A stretch of DNA of 64,000 nt from Erythroxylum novogranatense (GCA_029891385.1 CM057225.1:15254998-15318997), one strand, 5' to 3'; positions 13,930 to 27,870 are shown, numbered from the stretch's first letter. Notes: generated by a model from the sequence alone, not told the origin. A program made the numbers and translations.

Positions 13930-16900
13930 TTTCGTGAGGAAAGCAAGATATTGATCAATTGTGATTTTATTGTAGGTCATCCGTCTTTGGTGATCAAGTC
14001 GATCACTCGGTGACCAAGGATCGAGAGGAGCTAGTAGAGAGTCCTCTGTGCCTATGTATGAGGAGACCTCCATGAGTTCCCATGAGACGGAACGGAGGTA
14101 TGATCGCTGCGTGGGTGGGTTTGTCGATTTCTACGGAAGAGACCTGCCGAGGTCGAGGGTTGGTTAGAGGACCGAGCGGATCTGGACGGATGGATTGTGA
14201 TCTTTGAGGAGAAGTTCGATTCTGTTGTCTCTTTGCTTCAAGGTCCGGTGTATCGATGGTGGAAGGCATTAGGGAGTTCCACGGACCTTGTGTTTTGACT
14301 TGGCGAATTTCACGAGAGCTTTCGAGATAATTATCGCCTAGGGTTTATATGGAGATGAAGATGCAGGAGTTTCGGATTTGAGGCAGGGGTCTATGGCAGT
14401 GGCCGATTATGAGGTTCGGTTTAATGAGTTGTCGGCATATGCGTCTGTTTTGATTTCTTGAGGCGGATCAGTCTTAGGAGATTTGAGGAGGGCTGAATCT
14501 GGATATTCGCACAAAGTTAGCGGTCCGATATGGGCACCAGGAGTCGAGGTCACCGTCGGGATCGGCGACTTTTGAGACAGAAAGCGAGTTGAGGTTGGTC
14601 GGGGATCTCGTAGAAGAGATCTAGTGATAGCTGTGGTAGCTCGGGAGGAGCTTTAGCAGACGCCGAGGCGAGGCTCGATTTTTGGAGGTCCAGGCGATCT
14701 GTTCGGTTCAGAGAGGCGGATTTGGGCAGTCGAGTAGCAGTGGCAGTGGTCGAGGCTCCGGCCAGCTTCCTCCTCTGTGTGAGTTTTGTGAGAGGAGGCA
14801 TAGTGGGGAGTGTTGGAGGTTCACTGGAGCTTGTTTGAGATGTGGCTCGATGGAGCATCAGATTCGACATTGTCCAGAGATTGTGGGAGCTCAGTCTGCT
14901 TCGAGTGGGAGAGCTGGTAGTAGCACGACTGTGCAGCAGAGCCGAGGTAGTGGACCGGATTGAGGGGCGAGGCGAGCTCGGAGTGGAGTGGAGATTCTTT
15001 TATGGGGTCGGAGAGTCGGGGTAGTCGGCCGCAGTCTCAGGCCAGGGTCTACGCCATGACCAGGCAGGAGGCCCAGGACTCTCCAGATGTGGTCGCAGGT
15101 TTGCTTCTGCTTTCTGATTTTGAGGTGTATGCATTGATAGATCCAGGGTCCACGCATTCATTTATTGCACCGTTTGTGGCATGTAGATTGCATGTGCATA
15201 GAGAGATGCTTCAGTATGGGTTGCAGGTGAGTACACCTTTGGGTAGTACCACTGCTTTAGGCGAGATCTGTAGGGGATGCCCGATTCTAGTAGATTCGGT
15301 GATATTGAGTGCAGATTTGATTGTGTTGCCTCTTCGAGAGATTGAGGTGATTTTGGGATGGACTGGCTCACTGCCCATAGGGCGATTATAGATTGCTATA
15401 CTAAGGAGGTTGTATTAGAGTCTCCTGGTCAGCCGAAACATTCGCCGAGGGCTGTTTTTCGAAGTGTTAGTAAGGCAGTGCCAGCCAGGATGATTTCGTT
15501 TGTGAGTGCTTTGAGATTGATGCGAGGTGGTACGTGAGGCTTATTTGGCATATGGTAGACTCTAGAGAGTGCAGAGGTTGCAGGATGTCCCCGTGATCTG
15601 GGAGTTCCTAGATGTGTTTCCGAGGAGTTCTGGGTTTGCCACCGGATCGGAGACAAAGTTCGAGATTGACCTCGTTGTGTACAGCTCTATATCGATACCT
15701 CCAGTATAGGATGGCACCGATGGAACCGAGGGAGCTTAAAACTCGACCAGGAGTTATTGGATAAGGGGTTCATCGGGCCGAGTGTGTCGCCGTGGGGAGC
15801 TCGGTATTGTTTAATGAAGAAGAAGGACGGGACTATGAGGCTTTGCATCGATTATAGGCGACTTAATCGGGTTCTTGTCAAGAATAAGTACCCACCGCCT
15901 AGGATCGATGATCTCTTTGATCGATTCTTGAGGGAGCTCTGTGTTTACCAAGTTGGATTTGAGGTGCCGTTACTATCGTTGAGGATCGCAGAGGCCGATG
16001 TGCCTAAGAGTGCTTTCAGAGAGCGGTATGGACATTACGAGTTTTAGTGATGCCGTTCGGGTTGACTAATGCCCCGACGGCCTTCATGGCCTTGATGAAT
16101 AGGGTCTTTCAGCCATACCGGATCGGTTTGTGATCGATTCATTGATGATATCTTGGTATATTCGAGGTCTAGCAGAGCACGCAGAGCATCGAGAGTTGTC
16201 AGCAGATTATGAGAGACGAAGATCAGATGCCAAATTCACTAAGTGTGAATTTTGGTGGATGAGGTGGTGTTTCTAGGCCACATTGTGTGCGGTGAGGGTA
16301 TCCGGTGGATCCTCACAAAATTGAGGCGTGAGGAGTTGGGAAATTCGAGGAACGTGTCGAGTTGAGGAGTTTCCTCGATTGGCGGGATATTATCGGAGGT
16401 TTGTCGAGGGGTTTTCGTGATCTCCGCCTTTGACAAGACTTCTGAGGAAGAGTGTGGCCTTGGATGGACAAATGAGTGTCGAGGAGTTTCGATGAGTTGA
16501 TACATCGGTTGACTCTGTGTAGGTGTTAGCCTTGCCATCTGGATCGAGGTTTCGAGGTTTATAGTGATGCTTGCGCACTAGGTTTAGGTTGTGCCGATGC
16601 AGCATGGGAGAGTCATAAGCGTATGCATCGAGATAGTTGAGAGCCCATGAGGTAATTATCCGTGCATGACTTGGAGTTAGCGGTACGTGGTGTTTGCTCA
16701 AGATCTGGAGACATTATTTGTATGGGGAGACGTTCGGATCTTCACGACCATAAGAGCTGAGGTACTTGTTGAGTCGTGGAGCTGAATCTGGCGAGAGGAG
16801 ATGGTTAGAGTCGCTTAGGATTACGATCAGATTATCGAGTACCACCACAGGAAGGCCAATGTGGTGGCTGATGCATTGAGTAGGAGATCGCATGGTAGAG

Positions 16901-18400
16901 CGGCCTGATTCAGTTTCGAGGTTGCCATGCTTAGTTCATTGAGAGCACTTAATGTGCGAGATAGATTTGAGTCGGGATGGAGTTCGATTGCGACTCGAGG
17001 TCGAGGCCGATTGCATGAGCGGATTAGGAGAGTGCGGGATCGGGATCCAAAGATTGGTTAGATTGATTGATGAGTCGGATCGGGATGGCACCGAGTTTGG
17101 TGAGGGATGACACTTTGTGGATGGGCGGAGGTTGTGTGTTCTGATGTAGATGATCCGAGGCGTGAGATTTTGGAGGAGGCTCATTTGGCGCTTATGCCAT
17201 GCATCCAGAGTCACCAAGATGTATCGTACTCTTAAGTTGCATTTTGGTGGCGAGCATGAAGAGGCATGTGGCGGAGTATGTTTCTCGGTGTTTGGCGTGC
17301 GGCGGAGTTAAGGTCGAGCACGGGCCCCGATTGGGAGATCAGATTCGTTGCCCATTCCAGTGGAAATGGGAACGACACGATGGATTTTATCATGGGGTTG
17401 CCAGACGCCGAGACAGAGTGATGCTATCTGGGTCATAGTGGACCGATTGATAAATCGGCTCACTTCTTGCCCGATGAGGAGAGCAATACCCTCGATCAGT
17501 TGGCCCGAAGTATGTGGCGTAGATAGTTCATCGCATGGGGTCCCAGCCGATAGTGTCGATAGGGATCCGTGTTTACTTTAGATTCGGAGGAGTCTGCGAT
17601 CACTATGGGTACAGATTGAACTTCAAGATCTGCGTTTCATCCTCGCACGGATGGGCGAGTGAGAGGACTATTGATCGTTGAGGATATGTTGAGAGCCCGT
17701 GTGTTGGAGTTCCGAGTGCATGGGATCGATTTGCCTCTGGTAGAGTTTGCATACAATAATCGCATACGAGTAGCATTGGTATGGCACCTACGAGGCATTA
17801 TATGGACGTCGTGTAGATCCCTCTTTCTTCGGGATGAAGAGGGTATGAGGATGTTAGAGGGTCCCGAGCTGATCCAGGACACAGTTGATAAGGTATGGTG
17901 ATTGAGTCGCATTAAGGCGGCTCAAGACAGGCGGAAGAGTTATGTGGATCAGCATCGGCGAGAGATGGAGTATGCTGTGGGAGATAGAGTGTTCCTCAGA
18001 GTGTCTCCGTGGAGAGGAGTTCTCAGATTTGGCCATAAGGGCAAGTTGAGTCCTCGGTATATCGGTCCGTATGAGATTACCGAGAGGATAGGACCGTTAG
18101 CCTCTGAGTTGGCGCTTAAGTGAGATGTCTCGGTTGCATGATGTGTTCCATGTGAGCATGCTTGGAGATATCGATCGGACCGACTCATGTGATTCCTCGG
18201 GAGATAGAGATTGCCAGTGACTTGAGTTATATTGAAGAGCCGGTGCGGATTATTGGATCGCGGGTCAAGCAGTTGAGGTCCCGGGTTATTCTATTGGTGA
18301 AAGTCCTTTGGAAGAACCATTCATTCGAGGAGGCGACTTGGGAAACTGAGGAGCACATGAGGGAGGATACCCTCATCTGCTTGATCGGTCGGTAAGAAAA
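13930..18400 (+). pseudogene. Tekay gag-pol, copy 1 (many frameshifts)
   Basis: Same protein order as copy 2: gag (about 14090-14960) with a YMEMKMQEF block and the CLRCGSMEHQIRHC knuckle (about 14834-14878), protease YALIDPGSTHSF (15127-15162), RT from about 15755 ([17 protein letters not shown]), RNase H, integrase (core fragments near 17430-17700) and chromodomain (about 18205-18390, LVKVLWKNHSFEEATWETEE). Dozens of one- to four-base gaps relative to copy 2 interrupt every domain. Many lie at CAG, CTG or CCG sites, so some may be sequence errors rather than mutations. As read, no full-length protein can be made. Confidence 0.9.
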
Positions 18401-18431
18401 TTTCGTGACGAAATTTTATTAGGAGGAGAAT

Positions 18432-20849
18432 TGTAACATCCGTCACCGATGGGATGTGTACAGTTCATTGCATTCGTATTTGTACATGTGCATGCATTAT
18501 AGTATATTGTATAATTGGCCTTTGTACGTACATGCATGTATGACATATTTTCGATTTGATTTGGAAATTTATTTGGGTTAATTGATCTGTGAGAAATTTA
18601 ATTGGTATAAGAAATGAGAAATTGGAGATTGTAAAATGAAATCTGGAAATGATTAGGGCAAGTATGATAATTAGGTCAAATTAGGTTCGAGAATTTGATT
18701 TGAGTTAGAAATGAGATTTGGGAAGTTGAATTGTGAAATTGGAGTATATGCTAATGAGTTTTCTATTTTTGTGGATTTATAGGAATTTTTCTCGAATTTT
18801 GACAATAGGCTTGATTTGGAAAATTTGATAAATGAGTTGATTGAATATCCGGTTCAAATTGATTATCTATGGCACAGACAGGTTAGAAATTTGATTTGAG
18901 GAATTATGATTTAGCCATTAGAATTAGGAAGAAATTAGAATTTGAAATTGATTTGAGGTGGTTTGGATCGGGATGGTGGTAAGCATTCTAGCCAAACAAG
19001 CCCTTGTCTTTTATATATATATATATATGCCCTACCTTTGAATTTCTTCTCCCGACATTTGCTTCTTCTTCTTCGTTCTCTTCTTCCTCTTCTTGATCAA
19101 TTTCTCTTGGAGATTTGAGGTTCTTCATCAAGTATGTTACTTCTAACTTGTTTTATATAGTTTGATTGGTTGATTTATAGAGTTTATTAGAGGATTAAAC
19201 ATGAAAATCTAAGGATTTGGGTTTAAGATTTCAAAGTTGGTTTTCGGTGGTTTTAGGGTTGAATTTTAGGAATTTGATTGTTTGATGAAATAGAAACTAA
19301 AGACTTGTTGTATGATATGTATGGATTTATTTAAGAGTGGTTTGTGAGAACAAAACTGGATTTGGGCGAAATCATCGAAATCTGGGTTTTACGGTGTGTC
19401 TCGCAATTGCTTTCGCTGCGACGCGGCTGTGACGTCTGAAGAACACGCGCATGATGAACAGAATTGCTTCAGACGCATGACGTGGGCGGCGCTGCATGCG
19501 AGGAGGACAAGGCATGCCATGAACGAACAGCGTGCGACGTCATGACGTGGGATGCCCGACGCCGCGACGAGGAAAGTTATTTCGCCCGATAATGAAATTA
19601 GGGTTTTAATATTTGGGGTTTAGGCAATTGAGGATCTATTGGCTATGGATTAAAATCAATTTGGAGATTTTGAATTTGGAAATTAGAAATTTAGTTCGGG
19701 AATTAAGGATTGAGATCGGGAAATTCGGAATTAGGTCGAAAATGTCATAATTTGCATAGTATGTACATGATTTGATTCATATGCATAATTAAGCATCGAA
19801 TTGGTACCATAATAATGTTATGTATATTTTGATTGATATAAGCGGCTCAGCGGATCGCCGATCGTCTCGACATAGGCGAGACTTCCGCGATAGCTTCGGA
19901 AGTTCGAGGTGAGTAACCTAGTTGGTTTCTCAATCTCTAATGTGCTATATGCCTTGTATGTGAATTATTTGTGATTACGATTAAATGATTTGCATGAGAT
20001 ATATCGGTATAAATTGTGAAAGCATCTTTAGGCATGATTAGAAATCGAATCAGCAGTTGTGGTGGAGCACATTACGATCCGAGTGGAGCTACAAGCTCAT
20101 CAATTGTGATAAGTGAAAAGGGATTAGTGAATACCCGAGGGCTCTCCTATCCCTAGTCTTGGCGTGGGCTGTAGTGTATACCAGAGGGCTCTCTACCCCG
20201 AAAAGCGATTACGTGTGATGTGCCCGAAATGGGATAACTCGACGCCTTGATCCAACACTAATAATGAATCGAAAATCATTGTGCATACGGTTTGTGTTCA
20301 TGCTATGAATGTGCTATGGACTAACCGCCAATGTGTGATTTTGATGTGAATTTCGAGTTATGATATGTGTTGCTTTATACGCAATTGTGCGTAATGCATG
20401 AATTGGGTAAACCATCGATGATGGTTACTCATTGAGTTCATGAAACTCACCCAAATTGTGACTATTTTCGTGACGACGGTAGTGTGACTCTAGCTCCGGA
20501 TTTTGAGACTTTTCTGCTTGTGTGTCTTGTGAGAGGAGCATGGCCCATGGTCGGTCATTTGGGGATCCTTTGGGATATTTTGGGGATGACCTAGGTAGGA
20601 GCTTCTTGTTTATTTTAGACATATGTAGTTGTAAATTATGACCGGATATTGTATTTAGGATTTATGAATGCAATGAGAAGTACTCTTTGGTTTTGAAATT
20701 TAGTGATTGTGATCTTACTGCTTTGATTATATTGATGCCATGAGGTTTTAATAGAAGCGATTGTTTGGTAGTGCACCCTCATCGTAAGGTGTGTATCGGT
20801 ACGACCTACGGGCGTATCGGTGTATGCTCTACGGTAAGGGGGCGCTACA
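18432..20849 (+). repeat. Tekay LTR 2 (2418 bp), shared central LTR
   Basis: Begins TGTAACATCCGTC (one C short of the other two) and ends GGGGGCGCTACA. It serves as the 3' LTR of internal copy 1 and the 5' LTR of internal copy 2. It carries the TATA tract, CG-rich tract, splice-donor consensus (GT at 19909) and hairpin block seen in LTR 1. Confidence 0.93.
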
Positions 20850-20853
20850 TTGG

Positions 20854-20870
20854 TGGTATCAGAGCATGGT
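20854..20870 (+). other. Primer-binding site 2 (tRNA-iMet)
   Basis: TGGTATCAGAGCATGGT is complementary to the 3' end of plant initiator methionine tRNA, the usual primer for this group. It starts five bases after the LTR. Confidence 0.92.
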
Positions 20871-20929
20871 TTGGCATCTTTTGGGCATAGTTTGTTTTAG
20901 GCTTGAATTTCGTGAGGAAAGCAAGAAAT

Positions 20930-23900
20930 TGATCAGAATTGTGATTTTATTGTAGGTCATCCGTCTTTGGTGATCAGGTCGATCACTCAGCTGACCAAGG
21001 ATCAGTAGGAGCTAGTAGAGAGTCCTCTGTGCCTATGTATGAGGAGCAGCCCCTAGTAGTTCCCTTGAGACGGGAACGGAGGTATGATCGCCACGTGGCG
21101 GGGGTTGTCGATTTCTGGAAGTCTGAGACTCGCCGAGGTGAGGTTGGTTAGAGAGGACCGAGCGGGTCCTGGACCAGATGGATTGTGATGCTGAGGAGAA
21201 GTTCGATTACGCTGTCTCTTTGCTTCAGGGTCCAGCGTATCAGTGGTGGAAGACTGTTCCGGGGAGTTCCACCAGACCTTGTGTTTTGACTTGGGCGGAT
21301 TTCCTGAGAGCTTTCAAGAGATAATTATCGCCTAGGGTTTATATGGAGATGAAGATCGGGAGTTTACGGATTTGAGGCGGGGTCTATGGCGGTGGCGATT
21401 ATGAGGTCGGTTTAATGAGTTGTCGGCATATCGTCTGCTTTTGATTTCTTCCGAGGCGGATCGGTCTGGGAGATTTGAGGAGGGCTGAATGGATATTCGT
21501 GCAGAGTTAGCGGTCGGATATGGGCACCTTTGTGAGCCGAGGTCGGTGTAGTCGAGGATCGGCACTTTTGAGGCAGAGCGAGTTGAGGTTGGTCGGGATC
21601 TGGAGTAAGAGATCCAGTGATAGCTGAGGTAGCTGGGAGGAGCTTTAGCAGACGTCGAGGCGTGCTCAGATTTTTGGAGGTCCAGGCGATCTGGTTGGTT
21701 GTAGAGGCGGATTTGGGCGGTCGGGTGGCGATGGCGGTGGTCGAGGCTCGGCCGACTTCCTCCTCTGTGTGAGTTTTGTGAGAGGAGGCATAGTGGGGAG
21801 TGTTGGAGGTTCACTGGAGCTTGTTTGAGATGTGGCTCGATGGAGCATCAGATCCGGCATTGTCCAGAGATTGTGGGAGCTCAGTCTGCCTCGAGTGGGA
21901 GAGCTGGTAGAAGACGATTGTGCAAAGCAGAGCCGAGGTAGTGGACTGGATTCGTGGGCGCAGGCGAGCTCTGAATGGAGCTGGAGATTCTTTATGGGGT
22001 GGAGAGTCGGGGTAGTCGGCCATGATCTCGAGCCGTGGTCTACGCCATGACCAGGCGGGAGGCCCAGACTCTCAGATGTGGTCGTGAGTTTGCTTCTACT
22101 TTCGATTTTGAGGTGTATGCATTGATAGATCCGAGGTCCGCGATTCATTTATTGCACGTTTGTGGCATGTAGATTGCATGTGCATAGAGATGCTTGATAT
22201 GGGTTGCGGTGAGTACACCTTTGGGTAGTACCTTTGCTTTAGGCGAGATCTGTGGGGATGCCGATTCTAGTAGATTCGGTGATATTGAGTGCAGATTTGA
22301 TTGTGTTGCCTTTTGAGAGATTGAGGTGATTTTGGGGATGGGTGGCTCACCGCCTATAGGGCGATTATAGATTGCTATACTAAGGAGGTTGTATTAGAGT
22401 CTCAGTCGGTAGGTTTTTTCGAGGTGTTAGTCAGGCAATGCCAGCCAGGATGATTTCGTTTGTGAGTGCTTTGAGATTGATGCGAGGTGGCTGTGAGGCT
22501 TATTTGGCACATGTGGTAGACTCTAGAGTGCAGCAGAGGTTGCAGGATGTCCCTGTGATCTGGGAGTTCCTAGATGTGTTTCGAGGAGTTCTGGGTTTGC
22601 CACGGATCGGAGACAAAGTTCGAGATTGACCTCGTTCCAGGTACCGCTCCTATATCGATACCTCCGTATAGGATGGCACCGGTGGAACTGAGGGAGCTTA
22701 AGGCTCAGCTTCAGGAGTTATTGGATAAGGGGTTCATCAGGCCGAGTGTGTCACCGTGGGGAGCTCCGGTATTGTTTGTGAAGAAGAAGGACGGGACTAT
22801 GAGGCTTTGCATCGATTATAGGCAGCTTAATCGGGTTACTGTCAAGAATAAGTACCCACTGCCTAGGATCGATGATCTCTTTGATCAGTTGCAGGGAGCT
22901 CAGGTGTTTACCAAGTTGGATTTGAGGTCTGGTTACTATCAGTTGAGGATCGCAGAGGCCGATGTGCCTAAGAGTGCTTTCAGGAGCAGGTATGGACATT
23001 ACGAGTTTTTAGTGATGCCGTTCGGGTTGACAATGCCAGAAGCAAACCCTTCATGGCCTTGATGAATAGGGTCTTTCAGCCATACCTGGATCAGTTTGTG
23101 ATCGTATTCATTGATGATATCTTGGTATATTCGAGGTCTAGACAGGAGCATGCAGAGCATCTGAGAGTTGTGCTGCAGATTATGAGAGACAGGCATCTGT
23201 ATGCCAAATTCACTAAGTGTGAATTTTGGCTGGATGAGGTGGTGTTTCTAGGCCACATTGTGTCTGGTGAGGGTATCCGGGTGGATCCTCACAAAATTGA
23301 GGCGGTGAGGAGTTGGGAAATTCCGAGGAGGCGATGTGCGAGTTGAGGAGTTTCCTCGGATTGGCAGGATATTACCGGAGGTTTGTCGAGGGGTTTTCTG
23401 TGATCTCCGCCCCTTTGACAAGACTTTTGAGGAAGAGTGTGGCCTTCAGATGGACAAATGAGTGTCAGAGGAGTTTCGATGAGTTGATACATCAGTTGAC
23501 TACAGTGCCGGTGTTAGCCTTTCCATCTGGATCAGGAGGTTTCGAGGTTTATAGTGATGCTTCGCTAGGTTTAGGTACGTGTCGTTGTCGATGCAAAGCA
23601 TGGGAGAGTCATAGCGTATGCATCGAGACAGTTGAGAGCCCATGAGGGTAATTATCCCGTGCATGACTTAGAGTTAACGGCTGTGGTGTTTGCTCTGAAG
23701 ATCTGGAGACATTATTTGTATGGGGAGACGTTCCAGATCTTCACCGACCATAAGAGCTTGAGGTACTTGTTGAGTCAGCGGGAGCTGAATCTGAGGCAGA
23801 GGAGATGGTTAGAGCTGCTTAAGGATTACGACTGCACTATCGAGTACCACCCTGGGAAGGCCAATGTGGTGGCTGATGCATTGAGTAGGAGATCGCATGG

Positions 23901-25415
23901 TAGAGCGGCCAGATTCGGGTTTCGAGGTTGCCATGCTTAGTTGATTGAGAGCACTTAATGTGAGATAGATTTAGTCGGGATGGAGTTCGATTGCGACTCG
24001 AGGTGAGGCCGATGTGCATGGCGGATTAGGAGAGTGCAGGATCGGGATCCGATATTGGTTAGATTGATTGTGAGTCGGATCGGGATGGCGATCGAGTTTG
24101 GTGAGGATGACACTTTGTGGATGGGCGGAGGTTGTGTGTTCTGATGTAGATGATCGAGGCGTGAGATTTTGGAGGAGGCTCATTTGGCGCTTATGCCATG
24201 CATCGAGTCACCAAGATGTATCGTACTCTTAAGTTGCATTTTGGTGGCGAGCATGAAGAGGCATGTGGCGGAGTATGTTTCTCGGTGTTTGGCGTGCGGC
24301 GAGTTAAGTGAGCACCGGCCCCGATTAGGAGACTGCATTCGTTGCCCATTCGAGTGAAAATGGGAGCGTACACGATGGATTTTATCATGGGGTTGCCGGG
24401 GCGTCGAGACAGTGATGCTATCGGGTCATAGTGGACCGATTGACTAAATCGGCACACTTCTTGCCGATGAGGGAGAGCAATACCCTCGATCAGTTGGCCC
24501 GTAAGTATGTGGCGAGATAGTTATTGCATGGGGTCCCGATTTTGATAGTGTCGAGATAGGGATCCCGGGTTTACTTTAGATTACGGAGGAGTCTGCGATC
24601 GACTATAGATGCAGATTGAACTTGATCTGACGTTTCATCCTCGAACGGATGGGCGAGTGAGAGGACTATTGATTGTTGAGGATATGTTGAGAGCCTATGT
24701 GTTGGAGTTCCGAGTGCGTGGGATCGATGTTGCCTCTGGTAGAGTTTGCATACAATAATCGATGCGAGTAGCATTGGTATGGCACCCACGAGGCATTATA
24801 TGGACGTCAGTGTAGATCCCTCTTTCTTTGGGATGAAGAGGGTATGAGGATGTTAGAGGTCCGAGCTGATCCAGACACGATTGATAAAATACGGTGATTG
24901 GAGTCGCATTAAAGCGGCCAAGACAGAGCGAAGAGTTATGTGGATCGGCATCGGCGAGAGATGGAGTATCTTTGTGGGAGATAGAGTGTTCCTTAGAGTG
25001 TCTCCGTGGAGAGGAGTTCTCGATTTGGCCATAAGGGCAAGTTGAGTCCTCGGTATATCGGTCCGTATGAGATTACCGAGAGGATAGGACCGTTAGCCCT
25101 CTGAGTTGGCGTTGTCGGTGAGATGTCTCGATTGCATGATGTGTTCCATGTGAGCATGCTCAGGAGATGTCGATCGGACTCCAACTCATGTGATTAAACT
25201 CAGGAGATAAAGATTGCCAGTGACTTGAGTTATATTGAGGAGCCGGTGCGGATTATTGGATCGCGGGTCAAGCAGTTGAGGTCCCGGGTTAATCTATTGG
25301 TGAAAGTCCTTTGGAAGAACCATTCATCCGAGGAGGCGACTTGGGAAACTGAGGAGCACATGAGGAGGCAGTACCCTCATCTGTTTGATCAGTCAGATAA
25401 GAAAATTTCGGGACG
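20930..25415 (+). pseudogene. Tekay gag-pol, copy 2 (better preserved)
   Basis: Gag (about 21060-21900) includes YQWWK (near 21240) and a CLRCGSMEHQIRHC-type knuckle (about 21820-21866). Protease is near 22105-22180. RT is readable in long frames, 22574-23062 and 23053-23346: [39 protein letters not shown], and the catalytic box FIDDILVYS at about 23110. RNase H follows (23313-23940: [26 protein letters not shown]). Integrase (about 24200-25060) is heavily frameshifted. A chromodomain (about 25222-25400: VKVLWKNHSSEEATWETEE) ends the polyprotein. The Pol would replicate and insert the element. The chromodomain class guides integration to heterochromatin. It is broken outside 22.6-23.9 kb and ends about 20 bp before the polypurine tract. 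Confidence 0.92.
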
Positions 25416-25426
25416 AAATTTTTATT

Positions 25427-25438
25427 AGGAGGGGAGAA
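25427..25438 (+). other. Polypurine tract before Tekay LTR 3
   Basis: AGGAGGGGAGAA, one base from LTR 3, is the plus-strand primer for reverse transcription. The upstream block with GACGAAATTTTTATT is shared with the non-coding dimer at 34865 and 41150. Confidence 0.88.
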
Positions 25439-25439
25439 T

Positions 25440-27865
25440 TGTAACATCCCGTCACCGATGGGATGTGTACAGTTCATTGCATTCGTATTTGTACATGTGC
25501 ATGCATTATAGTATATTGTATAATTGGCCTTTGTACATACATGCATGTATGACATATTTCCGATTTGATTTGGAAATTTATTTAGGTTAATTGATCTGAG
25601 AAATTTAATTGGTATAAGAAATGAGAAATTGGAGATTGTAAAATGAAATCTGGAAATGATTAGGGCAAGTATGATAATTAGGTCAAATTAGGTTCGAGAA
25701 TTTGATTTGAGTTAGAAATGAGATTTGGGAAGTTGAATTGTGAAATTGGAGTATATGCTAATGAGTTTTCTATTTTTGTAGATTTATAGAATTTTCTCGG
25801 AATTTTAGACAATAGGTCCGGATGGAAAATTTGATAAATATTTGGTTGATTGAATATCCGGTTCCGAAATTGATTATCCTATGGCACGGACAGGTTAGAA
25901 ATTTGATTTGAGGAATTATGGTTTAGCCATTAGAATTGGAAGAAATTAGAATTTGAAATTGATTTGAGGTGGTTTGGATCGGATTTGGTGGTAAGCATTC
26001 TAGCCAAACAAGCCCTTGTCTTTATATATATATATATATATGCCCTACCTTTGAATTTCTTCTCCCGACATTTGCTTCTTCTTCTTCGCTCTTCTTCCTC
26101 TTCGATCAATTTCTCTTGGAATTTGAGGTTCTTCATCAAGTAAGTTACTTCTAACTTGTTTTATATAGTTTGATTAGTTGATTTATAGAGTTTATTAGAG
26201 GATTAAACATGAAAATCTAAGGATTTGGGTTTAAGATTTCCGAAAGTTGGTTTTCGGTGGTTTTAGGGTTGAATTTTAGGGAATTTGATTGTTTGATGAA
26301 ATAGAAACTAAAGACTTGTTGTATGATATGTATGGATTTATTTAGGAGTGGTTTGTGAGAAGAAAATCTGGATTTGGAACTGAAATCTGTCGAAAATCTG
26401 GGTTTTCTGGGCGTGTCTGCAATTGCTCGTTGCGACGTCTGTGACGACGTGAAGAAGAACGCTTGTGACGAATTTAATTGAATTGCTTGTGACGTGGGCG
26501 TAATGGCGCTACTGCAAGCGAGGAGGACAAGGCATACGTCGCAATGACGAGCGACGTCGTCGTCATGACGTGGGATGCCGACGCCATGGCGAGGAAAGTT
26601 ATTCGCCGATAATGAAATTAGGGTTTTAATATTTGGGGTTTAGGCAATTGAGGATCTATTGGCTATGGATTAAATTCAATTTGGAGATTTTGAATTTGGA
26701 AATTAGAAATTTAGTTAGAATTAAGGATTGAGATCGGAAATTGAATTAGGTCCGAAATGTCATAATTTGCATAGTATGTACATGATTTGATTCATATGCA
26801 TAATTAAGCATCGAATTGGTACCGATAATAATGTTATGTATATTTTGATTGATATAGCGGCTCAAGCGGATCGCCGATCGTCGACATAGGCGAGACTTCC
26901 AGCGATATTTCGGAAGTTACGAGGTGAGTAACCTAGTTGGTTTCTCAATCTCTAATGTGCTATGTGCCTTGTATGTGAATTATTTGTGATTACGATTAAA
27001 TGATTTGCATGAGATATATCGGTATAAATTGTGAAAGCATGCTAGGCATGATTAGAAATCGATCAGCAGGTTGTGGTGAGCACATTACGATCGAGTGGAG
27101 CTACAAGCTCATCAATTGTGATAAGTGAAAAGGATTAGTGAATACCCGAGGGCTCTCCTATCCCTAGTCTTGCGCGTGGGGTCGTAGTGTATACCCGGAG
27201 GGCTCTCACCCTCGAAAAGCGATTACGTGTGATGTGCCCGAAATGGGATAACTCGACGCTCGATCACAACACTAATAATGAGCTGAAAATTATGTGCATA
27301 CGATGCATGTTCATGCTATGAATGTGCTATGGACTAGCGCCAATGTGTGATTTTGATGTTGTGAATTTCGAGTTATGATATGTGTTGCTTTATGCAATTG
27401 TGCGTAATGCATGAATTGGGTAAACCATCGATGATGGTTACTCATTGAGTTTCGCAAACTCACCCAATTGCGACTATTTTTCGGGACAAGCGGTAGTGTG
27501 ACTCTAGCTCTGGATTTTGAGACTTTTCTGCTTTGTGTGTGCCGCAAGAGGAGCATGGCCCATTGTCGGTGGAGTTGGGGATCCTTTGGGATATTTTGGG
27601 GATGACCTAGATAGGACTTCTTGTTTATTTTAGACATATGTAGTTGTAAATTATGACCGAGATATTGTATTTAGGATTTATGAATGCAATGAGAAGTACT
27701 CTTTGGTTTTGAAATTTAGTGATTGTGATCTTACTGCTTTGATTATATTGATGCCATGAGGTTTTAATAGAAGCGATTATTTGGTAGTGCACCCTCATCG
27801 TAAGGTGTGTATCGGTACGACCTACGGGCGTATCGGTGTATGCTCTACGGTAAGGGGGCGCTACA
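25440..27865 (+). repeat. Tekay LTR 3 (2426 bp)
   Basis: Begins TGTAACATCCCG and ends GGGGGCGCTACA, followed by the right TCATT duplication. It contains the TATA tract (about 26024-26041), CG-rich tract (about 26398-26590), donor consensus (GT at 26934) and hairpin junction (27416-27470). Confidence 0.93.
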
Positions 27866-27870
27866 TCATT
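27866..27870 (+). repeat. Right 5-bp target-site duplication (TCATT) of the Tekay dimer
   Basis: Perfect match to 11444-11448. The Copia reading resumes directly after it. Confidence 0.92.

Larger units (their letters stand above)
11449..27865 (+). mobile_element. Tekay-type Ty3/Gypsy chromovirus, three-LTR dimer
   Basis: Structure: LTR 11449-13872, internal 13873-18431, LTR 18432-20849, internal 20850-25439, LTR 25440-27865. LTRs begin TGTAACATC and end (C/G)TACA or CCACA. A tRNA-iMet primer site follows LTRs 1 and 2, and a purine tract AGGAGGGGAGAA precedes LTR 3. Both internal regions carry gag-pol with a C-terminal chromodomain, which together with the DPGSTHSF protease and the TGTAACATCCC ends points to the Tekay/Del clade. 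A single TCATT duplication flanks the whole, so the extra LTR-internal unit arose by LTR recombination, by dimeric insertion, or by assembly duplication. It lies inside the Copia element in the same orientation. Confidence 0.93.

Noticed and set aside
14003..22148. Minus-strand Ser/Pro/Arg-rich ORFs in the Tekay gag region
   Set aside because: Antisense frames of gag-pol with no similarity of their own.
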